DNA from: Photobacterium halotolerans DSM 18316
GTDB lineage: Bacteria > Pseudomonadota > Gammaproteobacteria > Enterobacterales > Vibrionaceae
DNA: 64,000 bases
Direction of reading: 5' to 3'
Assembly: GCF_000425165.1 (NCBI RefSeq)
Contig: NZ_KE384320.1
Span: 344,994 to 408,993, forward strand
The stretch's first letter is position 1. Each line of letters begins with the position of its first letter. The notes beneath the pieces are model-generated. The model did not search any database. It saw nothing but the letters and a program-made list of their open reading frames with translations, and was not told where the DNA came from. Position numbers and translations under genes: made by a program. This document shows positions 24,717-34,623 of the stretch, piece by piece.

Positions 24717-25649
24717 TTGCTACGAAGCCTTTTTACGGCCCTGGCCCTGTTCTGCATGGCAAGCCAAGCCAGTGCTGCCGATACCCGCACCATAGAAGAT
24801 GCCCTGGGTGAGAAAGTCACCGTCCCCGCACACCCGAAACGCGTGATTACCCTCAGCGAGATCGATCTGGATACTGCGCTGGCGCTGGGCATGACCCCGA
24901 TCGGCACAGTCAATGGCCGCGGCCAGCAAACCCTGCCCCGTTATCTGACCCCGGCCATTAACGGCGATATTCAGGTCGTCGGCGATCTGTCCCGCCCGAA
25001 TCTGGAAACCATTCTCGAGCTGGAACCGGATCTGATCCTGACCGCGCCCAATCGCCCGGAAGTGATTGAACTGCTGAGTGAAATCGCCCCGACTGTGGTC
25101 ACCTTCAACTACGGCGAAAACTGGAAAAGTGTGTTCAAACGCACCGCCAATATCCTGAACCGTCAGGCCGATGCCGATGCCTTTATGGCGCGTTATCAGG
25201 CCCATGCAGAACAAACCAAGCAGGCGATTGGTGACAAGCTGGGCCAGACCATCAGCGTGGTGCGCTGGAACCCGAAAGGCCCGGCTTACATGTTCCGTGA
25301 CTCCTTTGCCAGCCAGGTGATCGCCGATGTCGGCATGAAGCGCCCGGCCAATCAGCAGGATCCGGGCCATACCCACTCCATGTCGCTGAGTCTGGAAGCT
25401 CTGGCGGTGCTGGACGGCGACTGGATGGTGATCGGCACCCTCAGCACCTCAGGGGAAGCGGTTGAAGCCATGAAGCAGGCCGAGAACACCCCGGCATTTC
25501 GCCAGCTGAGCGCCATTGAATCCGGCCGATTCGCCCCGGTTGACGGCTCGCTGTGGACCTCAGTCGGCGGCCCGCTGGCGGCGCTGAAAGTGATGGATGA
25601 TATCGCCAGACTGGTTAATACCCCGGATGCTCAGCCGCTGACGCAGTAA
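24717..25649 (+). CDS. Periplasmic ferric-siderophore binding protein (FepB/ViuP type)
   Basis: 310 residues from a TTG start at 24717, chosen because AAGGAG (24704-24709) stands 7 bases upstream; the in-frame extension to 24690 would run through the ribosome site. The first 20 residues form a Sec signal peptide (hydrophobic FTALALFCMA, cleavage near ASQASA-AD). The mature part is a class III binding protein: DALGEKVTVPAHPKRVITL, then LEPDLILTAPNRPEVIELL and TVVTFNYGENW, then SVGGPLAALKVMDDI. It delivers the ferric siderophore to the permeases encoded on the other strand. A bidirectional terminator follows. Confidence 0.93.
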   Translation: MLRSLFTALALFCMASQASAADTRTIEDALGEKVTVPAHPKRVITLSEIDLDTALALGMTPIGTVNGRGQQTLPRYLTPAINGDIQVVGDLSRPNLETILELEPDLILTAPNRPEVIELLSEIAPTVVTFNYGENWKSVFKRTANILNRQADADAFMARYQAHAEQTKQAIGDKLGQTISVVRWNPKGPAYMFRDSFASQVIADVGMKRPANQQDPGHTHSMSLSLEALAVLDGDWMVIGTLSTSGEAVEAMKQAENTPAFRQLSAIESGRFAPVDGSLWTSVGGPLAALKVMDDIARLVNTPDAQPLTQ

Positions 25650-25720
25650 GCGCTCACAGAGCCAGCGCTGTCATAAACAGCGCAGCCAATAAAAACGGCT
25701 TCTATAAAAAGTTCAGCGAT

Positions 25721-25757
25721 AAAAAAAACCGCCTGACGTCAATCAGGCGGTTTTTTC
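25721..25757. terminator. Bidirectional terminator between convergent genes
   Basis: A 14-bp stem AAAAAACCGCCTGA/TCAGGCGGTTTTTT lies between the binding-protein gene and the leftward adenylation gene. A and T runs on both sides allow function in both directions. Confidence 0.92.
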
Positions 25758-25776
25758 GTTGTGGCAACAGACCGGA

Positions 25777-27327
25777 CTAACCGGCAGCGAGCTGCTTGCG
25801 ATCCACTTTTCCGCTGGCGGTTGTCGGCAGGCGGGCCAGCCAGACAAAACGCCCCGGAATCATATAACCGGGCAGATGGGCCGCAAGCGCCTTGCGCAGT
25901 TGCAGGCGGGTCATCTCAGACGAAGTGGCTTCGCTGCGCTCCCCCTGTTCCAGATACGCGACCAGCATGGCCTGCTCGCCTTCTCCTTCCAGTGTGACCG
26001 CGGCATCCCTGACGGCGGCTAACCCGCGCAGGCGCGCTTCAATTTCTCCCAGCTCGATCCGGTAGCCTCGCAGTTTGACCTGACCGTCCAGGCGGCCAAA
26101 ATACTGATAGCGGTCATCCGCCAGCCGCCGGACGTGATCACCGGTGCGGTAATAGCGCAGGCCGTCACTGCGGGTGATGAACTGGCGTTCAGTCAGATCC
26201 ACTCTTTGCCAGTAGCCGTCACTGAGCGCATCGCCGTAAATACACAGTTCCCCTTCCTGGCCCACAGCAACCGGCTGATCATTGTCATCCAGCACCAGAT
26301 GCCCATAACCGGCCAGGCTGCAGCCGATGGTGACCGGCTGATCCGGCTGCACCTCAGCCATCAGTGACCAGACAGTCGCTTCCGTCGGGCCATAGCAGTT
26401 CCACAGCACCGCGCAGCGCGATAACAACTGCTGCGCCAGTCCGCGATCCAGCGCTTCACCGCCTGTCAGTGCGGTCAGCCCGGTCTGGCCCTGCCAGCCG
26501 GTATTGACCAGCATCCGCCAGAAAGTCGGCGTGGCCTGAAGGGTATTGACCAAGGGATAGCGCGCTAAGATGGCGGCAACGGCATGGGGATCTTTATGCT
26601 CTTCGCTGCTGGTCAGCCGCAAACGTCCGCCCACCAGTAAAGGCGCAAAAATCTCCAGCATCGAGATATCAAAGGCGATCGTGGTGATCAGCAGCCAGTG
26701 GCAACCGGCGTCCAGATTCAGCCTGGCTACCGCCGCACAAAGAAAAGTCGACAGCGCCTGATGGCTGATCACTACCCCTTTCGGCTTGCCGGTCGAGCCT
26801 GAGGTGAACATCATGTAGGCCGTGGTGTGCGGATGCAGCGAAAGCGTACTCATTGGCGCTGCATTGCCTGCTTGCGGCTGATCGGCGCCTTCAGGTTCCA
26901 CAGACAGCACCGGGCAGCAAAAACCGATTGGTGCGGAGTCATCCCTGCCCGTCTCCAGCACCGCATCCAACTGCGCTTCATCAGCAATGTCTCTCAGCCG
27001 TCCGGCCGGAAACAACGGATCGAGCGGCACAAACGCCACGCCGGAAAACAGGCAGGCCAGCAAGGTTGCGATCAGTGCCGGTGAGCGCTCGACATGAATC
27101 CCCACCCGATTGCCCGGCTGCAGCCCCGCCTGATTCATCTGCTGCTGAACCCGGCTGACTGCTGCCAGCAATTGACGATAGCTGATGTATTGCTCACCAA
27201 AGTCGATCGCCACCCGACCGGATTCGGCCGCCCCGATCAGGGCGGCCTCCAGCATAGGCGCTAAGTCCGGCGCAGTCTCTGCCCGGAACTTAGCCCGGAG
27301 CTTAGCCCGATGATTAGTTGCTGACAT
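25777..27327 (-). CDS. Stand-alone NRPS adenylation enzyme, predicted glycine-activating (516 aa)
   Basis: Start ATG at 27327, seven bases after a perfect AGGAGG and overlapping the end of NRPS2 by 14 bp. One A domain only: YMMFTSGSTGKPKGVVISH near residue 175, NCYGPTEATVWS, YRTGDHVRR, YFGRLDGQVKLRGYRIELGEIE and the terminal TASGKVDRKQL with the catalytic lysine. There is no carrier or condensation domain. A hand alignment to GrsA positions gives the pocket code DILQLGCVWK, 8 of 10 identical to the glycine code DILQLGLIWK as I remember it. NRPS2 ends in a C-PCP module without its own A domain, so this enzyme most likely loads that carrier in trans. Substrate is inferred. Confidence 0.85.
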   Translation of the reverse strand: MSATNHRAKLRAKFRAETAPDLAPMLEAALIGAAESGRVAIDFGEQYISYRQLLAAVSRVQQQMNQAGLQPGNRVGIHVERSPALIATLLACLFSGVAFVPLDPLFPAGRLRDIADEAQLDAVLETGRDDSAPIGFCCPVLSVEPEGADQPQAGNAAPMSTLSLHPHTTAYMMFTSGSTGKPKGVVISHQALSTFLCAAVARLNLDAGCHWLLITTIAFDISMLEIFAPLLVGGRLRLTSSEEHKDPHAVAAILARYPLVNTLQATPTFWRMLVNTGWQGQTGLTALTGGEALDRGLAQQLLSRCAVLWNCYGPTEATVWSLMAEVQPDQPVTIGCSLAGYGHLVLDDNDQPVAVGQEGELCIYGDALSDGYWQRVDLTERQFITRSDGLRYYRTGDHVRRLADDRYQYFGRLDGQVKLRGYRIELGEIEARLRGLAAVRDAAVTLEGEGEQAMLVAYLEQGERSEATSSEMTRLQLRKALAAHLPGYMIPGRFVWLARLPTTASGKVDRKQLAAG

Positions 27328-30300
27328 CCGCCACCTCCTGCTCGGACTGCTGGTCCAGCGGCTCTGAACTGACAGCACTCAGTGCCCGGCACATCGCATC
27401 CGGTGTGGCATGCTGATACAGAAAGGCTAAGGTCACAGGCTGCGTGACGCCTACCGCCGACACATCATGCATATTCAGCGCATGATTCAGGCGCTGTACC
27501 AGCGTAATGGCCGCCAGAGAATCTATCCCCAGCGCGCACCAAGGCTGATGCCAGGTGTCATGATCCGGCGTCACTGGCAGCGGGATACTCTGTTGCCAGA
27601 CTTCACTGACCAGCTCAGCCATTTCAGTTGCAATCACGCCCCGCTCAGGGTGATCTTGCACAGGCCGGACTTTCGCCTCCTGATACGGCTGGGTCTGAGT
27701 CGCTCCTTCGAACGGCATCAGCGGCAATACCTGCTGAGGATCGGCGGCGATCACCTGCAGCAGTTCCTCCTGCCACATCATCAGCACCTCACTGGCACGG
27801 GACGGATCGACCTGCGCGCCATCAAATTCAAAGCGCAGCGACAGCTGACCGCCCACTTCATTGACCACCAGACTGAGCGGGATCTCCACTTTTTCAAACG
27901 CCGGGCCAAACTCCGGACGCAGTCGCCCGTCGGCCGTCTCGCTCTGGCGATTGGCATCCGCCTCGGCGCGCGGGTAGTTCTCATAGACAAACACGCTGTC
28001 AAACAGGCGGCCCCGTCCGGCCTGCAACGCCATCAGCGACTGAGTCGCATGCTGGTTCAGCGCCATGGCCTCGCCCTGCAGCCCGAGCAGTTGCTCGGCC
28101 AGCGACGCCTCATTCTGCCAGTGGATGATCAGCGGCAAGGTGTTGATATACAGCCCGACACTGGCGGCAATACCGGCCACAGGTGCATCACGCCCCGGCA
28201 CCACGTTACCGACAATCGTGGTTGCCTTACCGGCGGGCAGGCTGCTTAAGCGGGCAACCAGACGGTGCCAGGCAAACTGCGCCACCGTACTGTGGGTCAC
28301 ACCGACCTGACGCGCAAAGTGCTGCAGCGTCGCCTGAGCTTGCGCGCTCAGTACCGTTTTCACGATTTCAGGCTGCTGCTGCAGCGGTGATGAAGCGAAA
28401 TCCGGCCCGAACAGCACAGTTAAATCGTCGGCCTGAACGTTTGTCAGCGCTTTGCCTGCCCAGAAGGCAGCAGTTTCAGGCTGGCTGCTGGCGGCATAAC
28501 CGGCATGGGCCAGATAGGCCTGATCAACCGGCAGCAAGGCGGCCCGATCGTCGCTATTATGATCTGCCAGCGCCTCATAGGCCTGATGCAGCGCCGCAAA
28601 CAGGCGCGGACCGCTCCAGCCGTCAATCACAGCATGGTGACAGCTGAAGATCACCCGAACATCCTCGTCGGCCAGACGGAAGCAGCGCACGCGCAGTAAA
28701 GCATCGCCATCGAGCGCTATACCGCGCTGCCGATCATACTGGCAGTATTCGGCGATCAGCGCCTCGGCATCGTCCTCGCCGGTCAGATCCACCACCTCAA
28801 ACGGCAGTACCAGCTGGCGCTGTACCACCTGGATCAGCTGATTACCGGCACGATAAGGGCCGCTCAGCACAGTGCGCAAAGCCGGGTAAGCGGCCACAAC
28901 CGCTTGCCATGCCTGCTGGTAACGCGCCAGATCCAGCGGCTGACGGTAGCGGATCGGCGTCTGCAGCAGATAGGCTTCATCGTCCGGGCAACGCTGCTGA
29001 TGGGCAAACATGCTTTGCTGCAGCGACGAGGCCGGCAGCAGCGCTTCAATCTCAAACCGCTCGCTCAGCCTGTCCAGCTCCGGCTGCGTCAGGTTCACCA
29101 GCGGATAATCCGATGGCGTCGACTGCCGTCCGTGCGATTCAGCCTGCTGCTCACAGTAGTGGATCAGCGTCAGCAGGTTGGCTTTGAACGCCGTCATGAA
29201 CTGCTCGCTCAATGCCTGATCCAGCACCCCGACCTGACGCAGCGTCAGCTGGCCGTCGTAGATCCCGCCATGCAGACTGAGCAGCTCCGCGCCCGGGTTC
29301 AGCGGCGAAGCGGTCTGCCCCGGAATCACAGGCAAAGGATGCCACAGTTCGGCCTGCTGACCCTGCTTCTGGGTCTGACGGCCGAGATAGTTAAAGACAA
29401 CCGGCGAGAAGGTCAGTTGCTCACCCTGAGGGTGATAGCAGCGCAGGGCATTGAAACCAACACCGTTATCCGGGATCTGACGCAGGGCTTCTTTGGCTTG
29501 TTTGATGGTCTCTGCCAGTGACGGCTGCACAGCGACAGTGCATGGATAGGTACTGGTAAACCAGCCCACGGTGCGACTGACATCCAGCTGTTCGCCAATC
29601 TCTTCCCGGCCATGGCCTTCGAGCATCACGGTTGACTGCTCACCCCAGCCCAGCGCCTTGAGCGTCACGCTCAGGGCCGACAGCAGCAGGTCACGCACCT
29701 CAGTGCTGAAGGCGGTATTGGCCGGACCCACCAGACGGTCGGTCTGTGCCTGATCCAGCTGCAGCATGGCCTGACTCGGAATGACGTTACCGTCTTTGTC
29801 TGTATTGCGGGTGGCAGGCAGCGCACTGCCAGCGCCATTACGGGCGCTCTCGAGCTGACTGTACCAGTAGTCAAACTGCGCCGGATGATTATCGGCATAG
29901 TCCTTCAGCGCCTCGCCCCACTGACGGTAACTGGAGGTTTTATCTGCCAGCGGCAGCCCTTGCGACAGCCGCTGCAGATCGTCAGCCAGGATCCGCCAGG
30001 ACACCGCATCCACCACCCAGTGGTGCAATGCCACAAACAGACCGGTCTGAGACGCCGCGCCCTCTTCACCCGGCAGATGACGGATCCGCGCCCAGGCCAT
30101 GACCGGCCCGTGCTCGAGATCAAACTGCGACTGCAGCGCGGTCAGGGCATCATAAAGCTCATCTTGCGTCATGGCGGCCGCATCCAGCTCTGTCAGCTCA
30201 GGCACAGTGACAGAGGCCTGATAACGCTGACGGCGCACGCCATCCTCTTCCGTGACCCGCAGACGCAGGGCGTCATGATGGGCCAGCAAGCGGCTCATAA

Positions 30301-33300
30301 TGTCCGTCAGGCGGGCCGTATCCAGATCCGGAATCGCCAGCACCACCGCCTGATTCCAGTGCGCCGGGCGGGCGAAAGGCTGGGCATCGAACCAGCGCTG
30401 GATCGGATGCAAATCAAAGGTGCCGGACAACTGGCCCTGCTCAGCATCGACCGCCCGCTCCGTCTCAGCATGCGCAGCCAGGGTGCGGCACAGTTTACGT
30501 ACCGTCTTGGCTTCAAACACATCTTTGACGGTACAGGCAAAACCGGCATCACGCAGACGGGTGTTGAGCTGGATACTCAGGATTGAGTCGCCACCGAGGC
30601 GGAAGAAATCATCTTCCACGCCCAGCTCGGTATTGAGCACCTCGCGCCAGATCGCCAGCACCTGGGCTTCCGTCTCCGTTTCCGGCTGAGCACCTTCCCC
30701 CGTCACCCGCTGACGGGCCGGCAGGCGGCTGATATCCAGCTTACCGTTGACGGTCAGCGGCAGCTCATCGAGCACAATCAGCTCTGCCGGCACCATGTAT
30801 TCCGGCAGAATGCGGGCCGCGGCGGACAAAATCTGGCCCGGCTCCGGCTGCTGCTGAGCCACCACAGATGAGGTTTCCGCGGTGGCATAAGCCACCAGCT
30901 GACGCTGTGCCCCTTCTCCGGCGACGATCACCCGCACCTGATGCAGCTGCGGCGCCACTTTGGCAATCTGGCTTTCAATCTCGGCCAGCTCAATCCGGTA
31001 ACCGCGCAGTTTGACCTGCTGATCCATCCGTCCCAGGTATTCCACCTCGCCGTTATTGAGCCAGCGCGCCTTATCACCGGTGCGATAACAGCGCACGCTC
31101 TGCCCGGCAATTTCCAGCGTCACAAAGACGCTGGCCGTCAGCTCGGGCTGGTTCAGGTAGCCCCGGGCCAGACCCAGACCAGCCAGACACAGCTCACCCG
31201 CAACCCCCACAGGGCACAGCTGGCCCTGCGCATCGAGGATCAGCGCCTGGGTATTATCGACCGGATGGCCGATGGTCACCGGTTCACCCGGTTGCAGTTC
31301 TTTGACCAGCGCAGTGACGGTAAATTCAGTCGGGCCATACATATTGAGCAGACGCAATCTGCCCTGCCAGCTGGCTGCCAGGGTGGCCGGGCACGCTTCG
31401 CCGCCAAACGCGACTGTGTTGAGCGAGCTCAGCGGTCGCGGTGCCATAGCGGCAAACAGCGCAGTCGAGCTGATCATATGCGTGGCGCCGTGCGCCTCGG
31501 CCTGATCGAGCAAAGTGTCATCCGGCTCGCCGAGCACCAGCTGCGATCCGGCAAACAAGGGCAGAATGGCTGTCATGTTACCGGCATCAAAAGCCAGCGA
31601 CATAGGGTTAAACATCACGCTGTCTGCGCTCAGCGCCAAGCGGGCAGTATGGTCGGTCAGCACATTAACAAACGCGCCGTGCTCGACTTCCACCCCTTTC
31701 GGCAGACCGGTCGAGCCCGAGGTATAAATCACATAGGCCAGATCGTCCGCGCTGACCGTCACGGCAGGCGGGGTCTCGGGCAGCAATGACAGCTGCTCAG
31801 CCATGAAAGTCTCTGTGACATTAATCACTTTGCCCCCTGTCAGCGCGCCATGGGACTCAGCAAACTGCGCGTCCGGGGCAATGATCAGGGTCAGTTGCGC
31901 GTCATCGACCAAGTGCTGCAGCCTGGCAGTCGGATAGGCAGGATCGAGCGGGACATAGCTCATACCGGCTTTCCAGGCCGCCAGTGCCGCCACCGCATAC
32001 TGAGTGGTCCGGCTGGCGACCACGCCAATTTTGTGCTCCGCGGGCTGAGGTTCGCTGTGCGACTGCTGAGTCAGTAAATAATGCGCCAGCCGGTTCGCCG
32101 CCTGCTCCAGCTCCTGATAGCTCAGGGTCCGGTCGAATCCGGTCACGGCCGGCTGAGCCGGACACTCTGCCGCATGACGGCTCACCTGCTGATGGATCAG
32201 CAGCGGGGCATCGGCGCGGGCCGGCAAACCTGCCAGTGCCTGAGCGATGCTGGCCTGATGCGCTTCATCCACCACAGGCAACTGCATCACATTGGCGAGA
32301 GGCGCGGCCAGAATGCCGTCCAGCAATTTCAGGAACATGTCTGCAAAGCGGGCCACGGTCTGGTGTTCAAACACCCCTTTGCTGTAGAGCCATTCCAGCC
32401 GGACGCCGTCCACCAGCTCGGTGACTTTCAGCGACAGGTCGGTTTTTGCCGGCAGTACCGGCGAGGGCTCTTCCACCGCGCCACAGCCGGGGATCAGATC
32501 GTTAAAATCTACCTTGGCCTGATAGACCAGCATGATCTGGAAGATCGGGTTCAGGGCTGTGGTCCGATCGGCCCCGATCGCTTCGCTCAGCGATTCAAAG
32601 CGGAACAGCTGATGATCAAACGCCGCCAGATCCTGCTCACGGCAGTAACGCAGATAGTCGGCAAAGCTCAGGTGCTCATCAAGCTGAGTGCGCAGCACTA
32701 TGGTATTGACGAAAAAGCCCACCACATCTTCGATATCGGCGCGCTCACGGTAGGCCAGCGGTGTCCCGATCACCACGTCGTTATCGCCGCCCAGACGGGC
32801 CATCAGCAGCGAGAACACCGCATGCAGGCCGATAAAATAAGAGCAGCTGTTCTGCTGACACAAACGCTGGAACTGCTGCCACTTCGGCAGGGAGATGGCA
32901 GAGAACACCAGCGCACCGTCATTGTTGTGGCTGGCCGGACGCGGTTTATCCAGCGGCAGCGCATGCACTTCCGGGATGCCTTTCAGGCGCTCAACCCAGA
33001 ACGGACGAAACTCTTCATGATAGTCACGAAAAGCCGGGGAGTTGAGCCAGTGGGCGTAATCGATATAGTTGACGGCTGTCGGTTTCACCGGCTGCTGCTG
33101 ATTATTCTGATAGGCCAGAAACGCCTGCTTGAAATCGGCAAACATGTTTTTTACCGACCAGCCATCTGAAATAATGTGATGCTGGGTCAGCATCAGCAGA
33201 TGCTCTTCCTCTCCCAGCCTGACCAGTTCAACCCGGGTCAGCCCGCCCTGTTCCAGATCAAACGGCCGGTAAATGTCTTCCTCGACCATTTTCAGCAGTG

Positions 33301-33793
33301 CCTGCTCGCGCGCGGCTTTGTCGAGATGGGACAAGTCATGGTGCACAACCGTCAGCCCGGTCTGCGGCGCAATATGCTGCTCGCCTTTGCCCTGGCTGTT
33401 GCGCAGAAAGCGGGTTCGCAGGCTGGCATGTTTTTGCGCCAGTGCCGAGAAAGCGTATTCCAGCGCGCCGACATCCAGCTTGCCGGTCAGACGAAAATGC
33501 ACCGGCATGTTGTACAAATGCGAGTTGTCTTCGTATTGCTCAATGAACCACAGGCCGCTTTGCGAGAAAGAAAGCGGCCCGGAGGCCGCCTGTTGTACCG
33601 GAATGGGTTGCTCATAGGCCTGACGGGCGCTCAGGCAACGGATGATGGCGTCTTTGTTGTCGCGGATCTGCTGTCCGATTTCCGGCGTCAGTGCCTGCTT
33701 GCTGCACTGAGAAATCAGCTGACCTTTCTCGTTCAGTGCCAGCCGGACGCCTTTGCGCTCAAGATCCGCCAAAAATGAAATCATGTCTGTCAT
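27314..33793 (-). CDS. NRPS2: TubC docking-C-A-PCP-E-C-PCP (2159 aa)
   Basis: The start is the ATG at 33793 with AGGAAA upstream; the open frame extends 116 codons further through the antisense of entA. Domains by motif: TubC-type N-terminal docking domain (1-55, LADLERKGVRLALNEKGQL); condensation domain with HHIISDGWS near 209; adenylation domain with YTSGSTGLPKG near 690 and NMYGPTEFTVT; carrier with LGGDSILSIQ near 1068; epimerization domain with HHWVVDAVSW near 1259 and DVSRTVGWFTSTYP; a second condensation domain with CHHAVIDGWSG near 1721; terminal carrier with LGIDSLAAITL near 2092. No A domain in the last module and no thioesterase. My hand-read pocket code for the A domain (DAMIAGMVTK) matches nothing I know, so the D-residue it adds is open. 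Confidence 0.93.
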   Translation of the reverse strand: MTDMISFLADLERKGVRLALNEKGQLISQCSKQALTPEIGQQIRDNKDAIIRCLSARQAYEQPIPVQQAASGPLSFSQSGLWFIEQYEDNSHLYNMPVHFRLTGKLDVGALEYAFSALAQKHASLRTRFLRNSQGKGEQHIAPQTGLTVVHHDLSHLDKAAREQALLKMVEEDIYRPFDLEQGGLTRVELVRLGEEEHLLMLTQHHIISDGWSVKNMFADFKQAFLAYQNNQQQPVKPTAVNYIDYAHWLNSPAFRDYHEEFRPFWVERLKGIPEVHALPLDKPRPASHNNDGALVFSAISLPKWQQFQRLCQQNSCSYFIGLHAVFSLLMARLGGDNDVVIGTPLAYRERADIEDVVGFFVNTIVLRTQLDEHLSFADYLRYCREQDLAAFDHQLFRFESLSEAIGADRTTALNPIFQIMLVYQAKVDFNDLIPGCGAVEEPSPVLPAKTDLSLKVTELVDGVRLEWLYSKGVFEHQTVARFADMFLKLLDGILAAPLANVMQLPVVDEAHQASIAQALAGLPARADAPLLIHQQVSRHAAECPAQPAVTGFDRTLSYQELEQAANRLAHYLLTQQSHSEPQPAEHKIGVVASRTTQYAVAALAAWKAGMSYVPLDPAYPTARLQHLVDDAQLTLIIAPDAQFAESHGALTGGKVINVTETFMAEQLSLLPETPPAVTVSADDLAYVIYTSGSTGLPKGVEVEHGAFVNVLTDHTARLALSADSVMFNPMSLAFDAGNMTAILPLFAGSQLVLGEPDDTLLDQAEAHGATHMISSTALFAAMAPRPLSSLNTVAFGGEACPATLAASWQGRLRLLNMYGPTEFTVTALVKELQPGEPVTIGHPVDNTQALILDAQGQLCPVGVAGELCLAGLGLARGYLNQPELTASVFVTLEIAGQSVRCYRTGDKARWLNNGEVEYLGRMDQQVKLRGYRIELAEIESQIAKVAPQLHQVRVIVAGEGAQRQLVAYATAETSSVVAQQQPEPGQILSAAARILPEYMVPAELIVLDELPLTVNGKLDISRLPARQRVTGEGAQPETETEAQVLAIWREVLNTELGVEDDFFRLGGDSILSIQLNTRLRDAGFACTVKDVFEAKTVRKLCRTLAAHAETERAVDAEQGQLSGTFDLHPIQRWFDAQPFARPAHWNQAVVLAIPDLDTARLTDIMSRLLAHHDALRLRVTEEDGVRRQRYQASVTVPELTELDAAAMTQDELYDALTALQSQFDLEHGPVMAWARIRHLPGEEGAASQTGLFVALHHWVVDAVSWRILADDLQRLSQGLPLADKTSSYRQWGEALKDYADNHPAQFDYWYSQLESARNGAGSALPATRNTDKDGNVIPSQAMLQLDQAQTDRLVGPANTAFSTEVRDLLLSALSVTLKALGWGEQSTVMLEGHGREEIGEQLDVSRTVGWFTSTYPCTVAVQPSLAETIKQAKEALRQIPDNGVGFNALRCYHPQGEQLTFSPVVFNYLGRQTQKQGQQAELWHPLPVIPGQTASPLNPGAELLSLHGGIYDGQLTLRQVGVLDQALSEQFMTAFKANLLTLIHYCEQQAESHGRQSTPSDYPLVNLTQPELDRLSERFEIEALLPASSLQQSMFAHQQRCPDDEAYLLQTPIRYRQPLDLARYQQAWQAVVAAYPALRTVLSGPYRAGNQLIQVVQRQLVLPFEVVDLTGEDDAEALIAEYCQYDRQRGIALDGDALLRVRCFRLADEDVRVIFSCHHAVIDGWSGPRLFAALHQAYEALADHNSDDRAALLPVDQAYLAHAGYAASSQPETAAFWAGKALTNVQADDLTVLFGPDFASSPLQQQPEIVKTVLSAQAQATLQHFARQVGVTHSTVAQFAWHRLVARLSSLPAGKATTIVGNVVPGRDAPVAGIAASVGLYINTLPLIIHWQNEASLAEQLLGLQGEAMALNQHATQSLMALQAGRGRLFDSVFVYENYPRAEADANRQSETADGRLRPEFGPAFEKVEIPLSLVVNEVGGQLSLRFEFDGAQVDPSRASEVLMMWQEELLQVIAADPQQVLPLMPFEGATQTQPYQEAKVRPVQDHPERGVIATEMAELVSEVWQQSIPLPVTPDHDTWHQPWCALGIDSLAAITLVQRLNHALNMHDVSAVGVTQPVTLAFLYQHATPDAMCRALSAVSSEPLDQQSEQEVADVSN

Positions 33794-33825
33794 TGTGTTT
33801 TCCTGTTTCACTGTTGGGCGCCTGC

Positions 33826-34623
33826 TCAGGCGTTGAGAATGGCCCCGCCGTCCACCACTATGTCCTGCATGGTGACATGGCTGGCCAGATCGGAGGCCAG
33901 GAACACCACAACCTGAGCGATTTCCTGTGGCTGAGCGATTTTGCCGAGCGGAATGCCCAGCTTGAACTGCTCGGGGAAACCGGCAATGGTGCGCTGCTCG
34001 GCATCCTCGCTGTGCCACAGTGAACGCTGCATCTGGGTATCGGTCGAGCCCGGTGACACCAGGTTGCAGCGCACGCCATAAGGTGCCAGCTCCAGGGCAG
34101 CGCAATTGGCCAGGCTGCTCAGCGCCGCCTTGGACGCGCAATAAGCGGTCATGTGCTGACGCGGAACGTGCGCCGCATTAGAGCTGACCGTCACCACAGC
34201 GCCGTGACGCTGCTGCTTAAACACAGGGATCACCTGCTGCAGCAGGTAAAACACCCCGGACGCATTGACGTTGATACAGGTGTGCCAGTCATCCACGGAC
34301 AGCTCTTCGGTCTGGCCCATCCGCAAAATCCCGGCGACATTCGCCAGCACATCAATCACGGGCACATCAGCCAGAATGCGTTGTGCCACCTGCCTGACCG
34401 CCTCCGGGTTGCTGATATCCACCTCATAGGTGGCAAACGGGTATTCAGTGCCCGCTTCACGCGCGGCGCTGAAATCTATATCCAGACCAATAACCTGAGC
34501 GCCCAGCTGGTGGAAGCTCATGGCGACCGCGTGCCCGATACCACGAGCGGCACCGGTCACCCAGACCACTTTGTTCTCGAACTGGCCGCTGAAGGTCATT
34601 GCTGTTTGCTGCTGCGCTGCCAT
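33826..34623 (-). CDS. entA: 2,3-dihydro-2,3-dihydroxybenzoate dehydrogenase (EntA/VibA)
   Basis: 265 residues from the ATG at 34623, which overlaps the NRPS1 stop (TGATG) and has GGAG ten bases upstream; two GTG codons just before it are in frame. Short-chain dehydrogenase: NAD-binding [11 protein letters not shown] near the N-terminus, NVAGILRMG, catalytic YxxxK as AYCASKAAL, and the EntA-specific stretch [15 protein letters not shown] and [18 protein letters not shown], nearly identical to E. coli EntA. It oxidises 2,3-dihydro-DHB to 2,3-dihydroxybenzoate. Lies within the leftward operon, 32 bp before NRPS2. Confidence 0.96.
   Translation of the reverse strand: MAAQQQTAMTFSGQFENKVVWVTGAARGIGHAVAMSFHQLGAQVIGLDIDFSAAREAGTEYPFATYEVDISNPEAVRQVAQRILADVPVIDVLANVAGILRMGQTEELSVDDWHTCINVNASGVFYLLQQVIPVFKQQRHGAVVTVSSNAAHVPRQHMTAYCASKAALSSLANCAALELAPYGVRCNLVSPGSTDTQMQRSLWHSEDAEQRTIAGFPEQFKLGIPLGKIAQPQEIAQVVVFLASDLASHVTMQDIVVDGGAILNA

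Noticed and set aside
27314-33793. Assignment of the residue added by the first A domain of NRPS2.
   Set aside because: The hand-read code DAMIAGMVTK does not resemble a code I know, so I leave the residue open.
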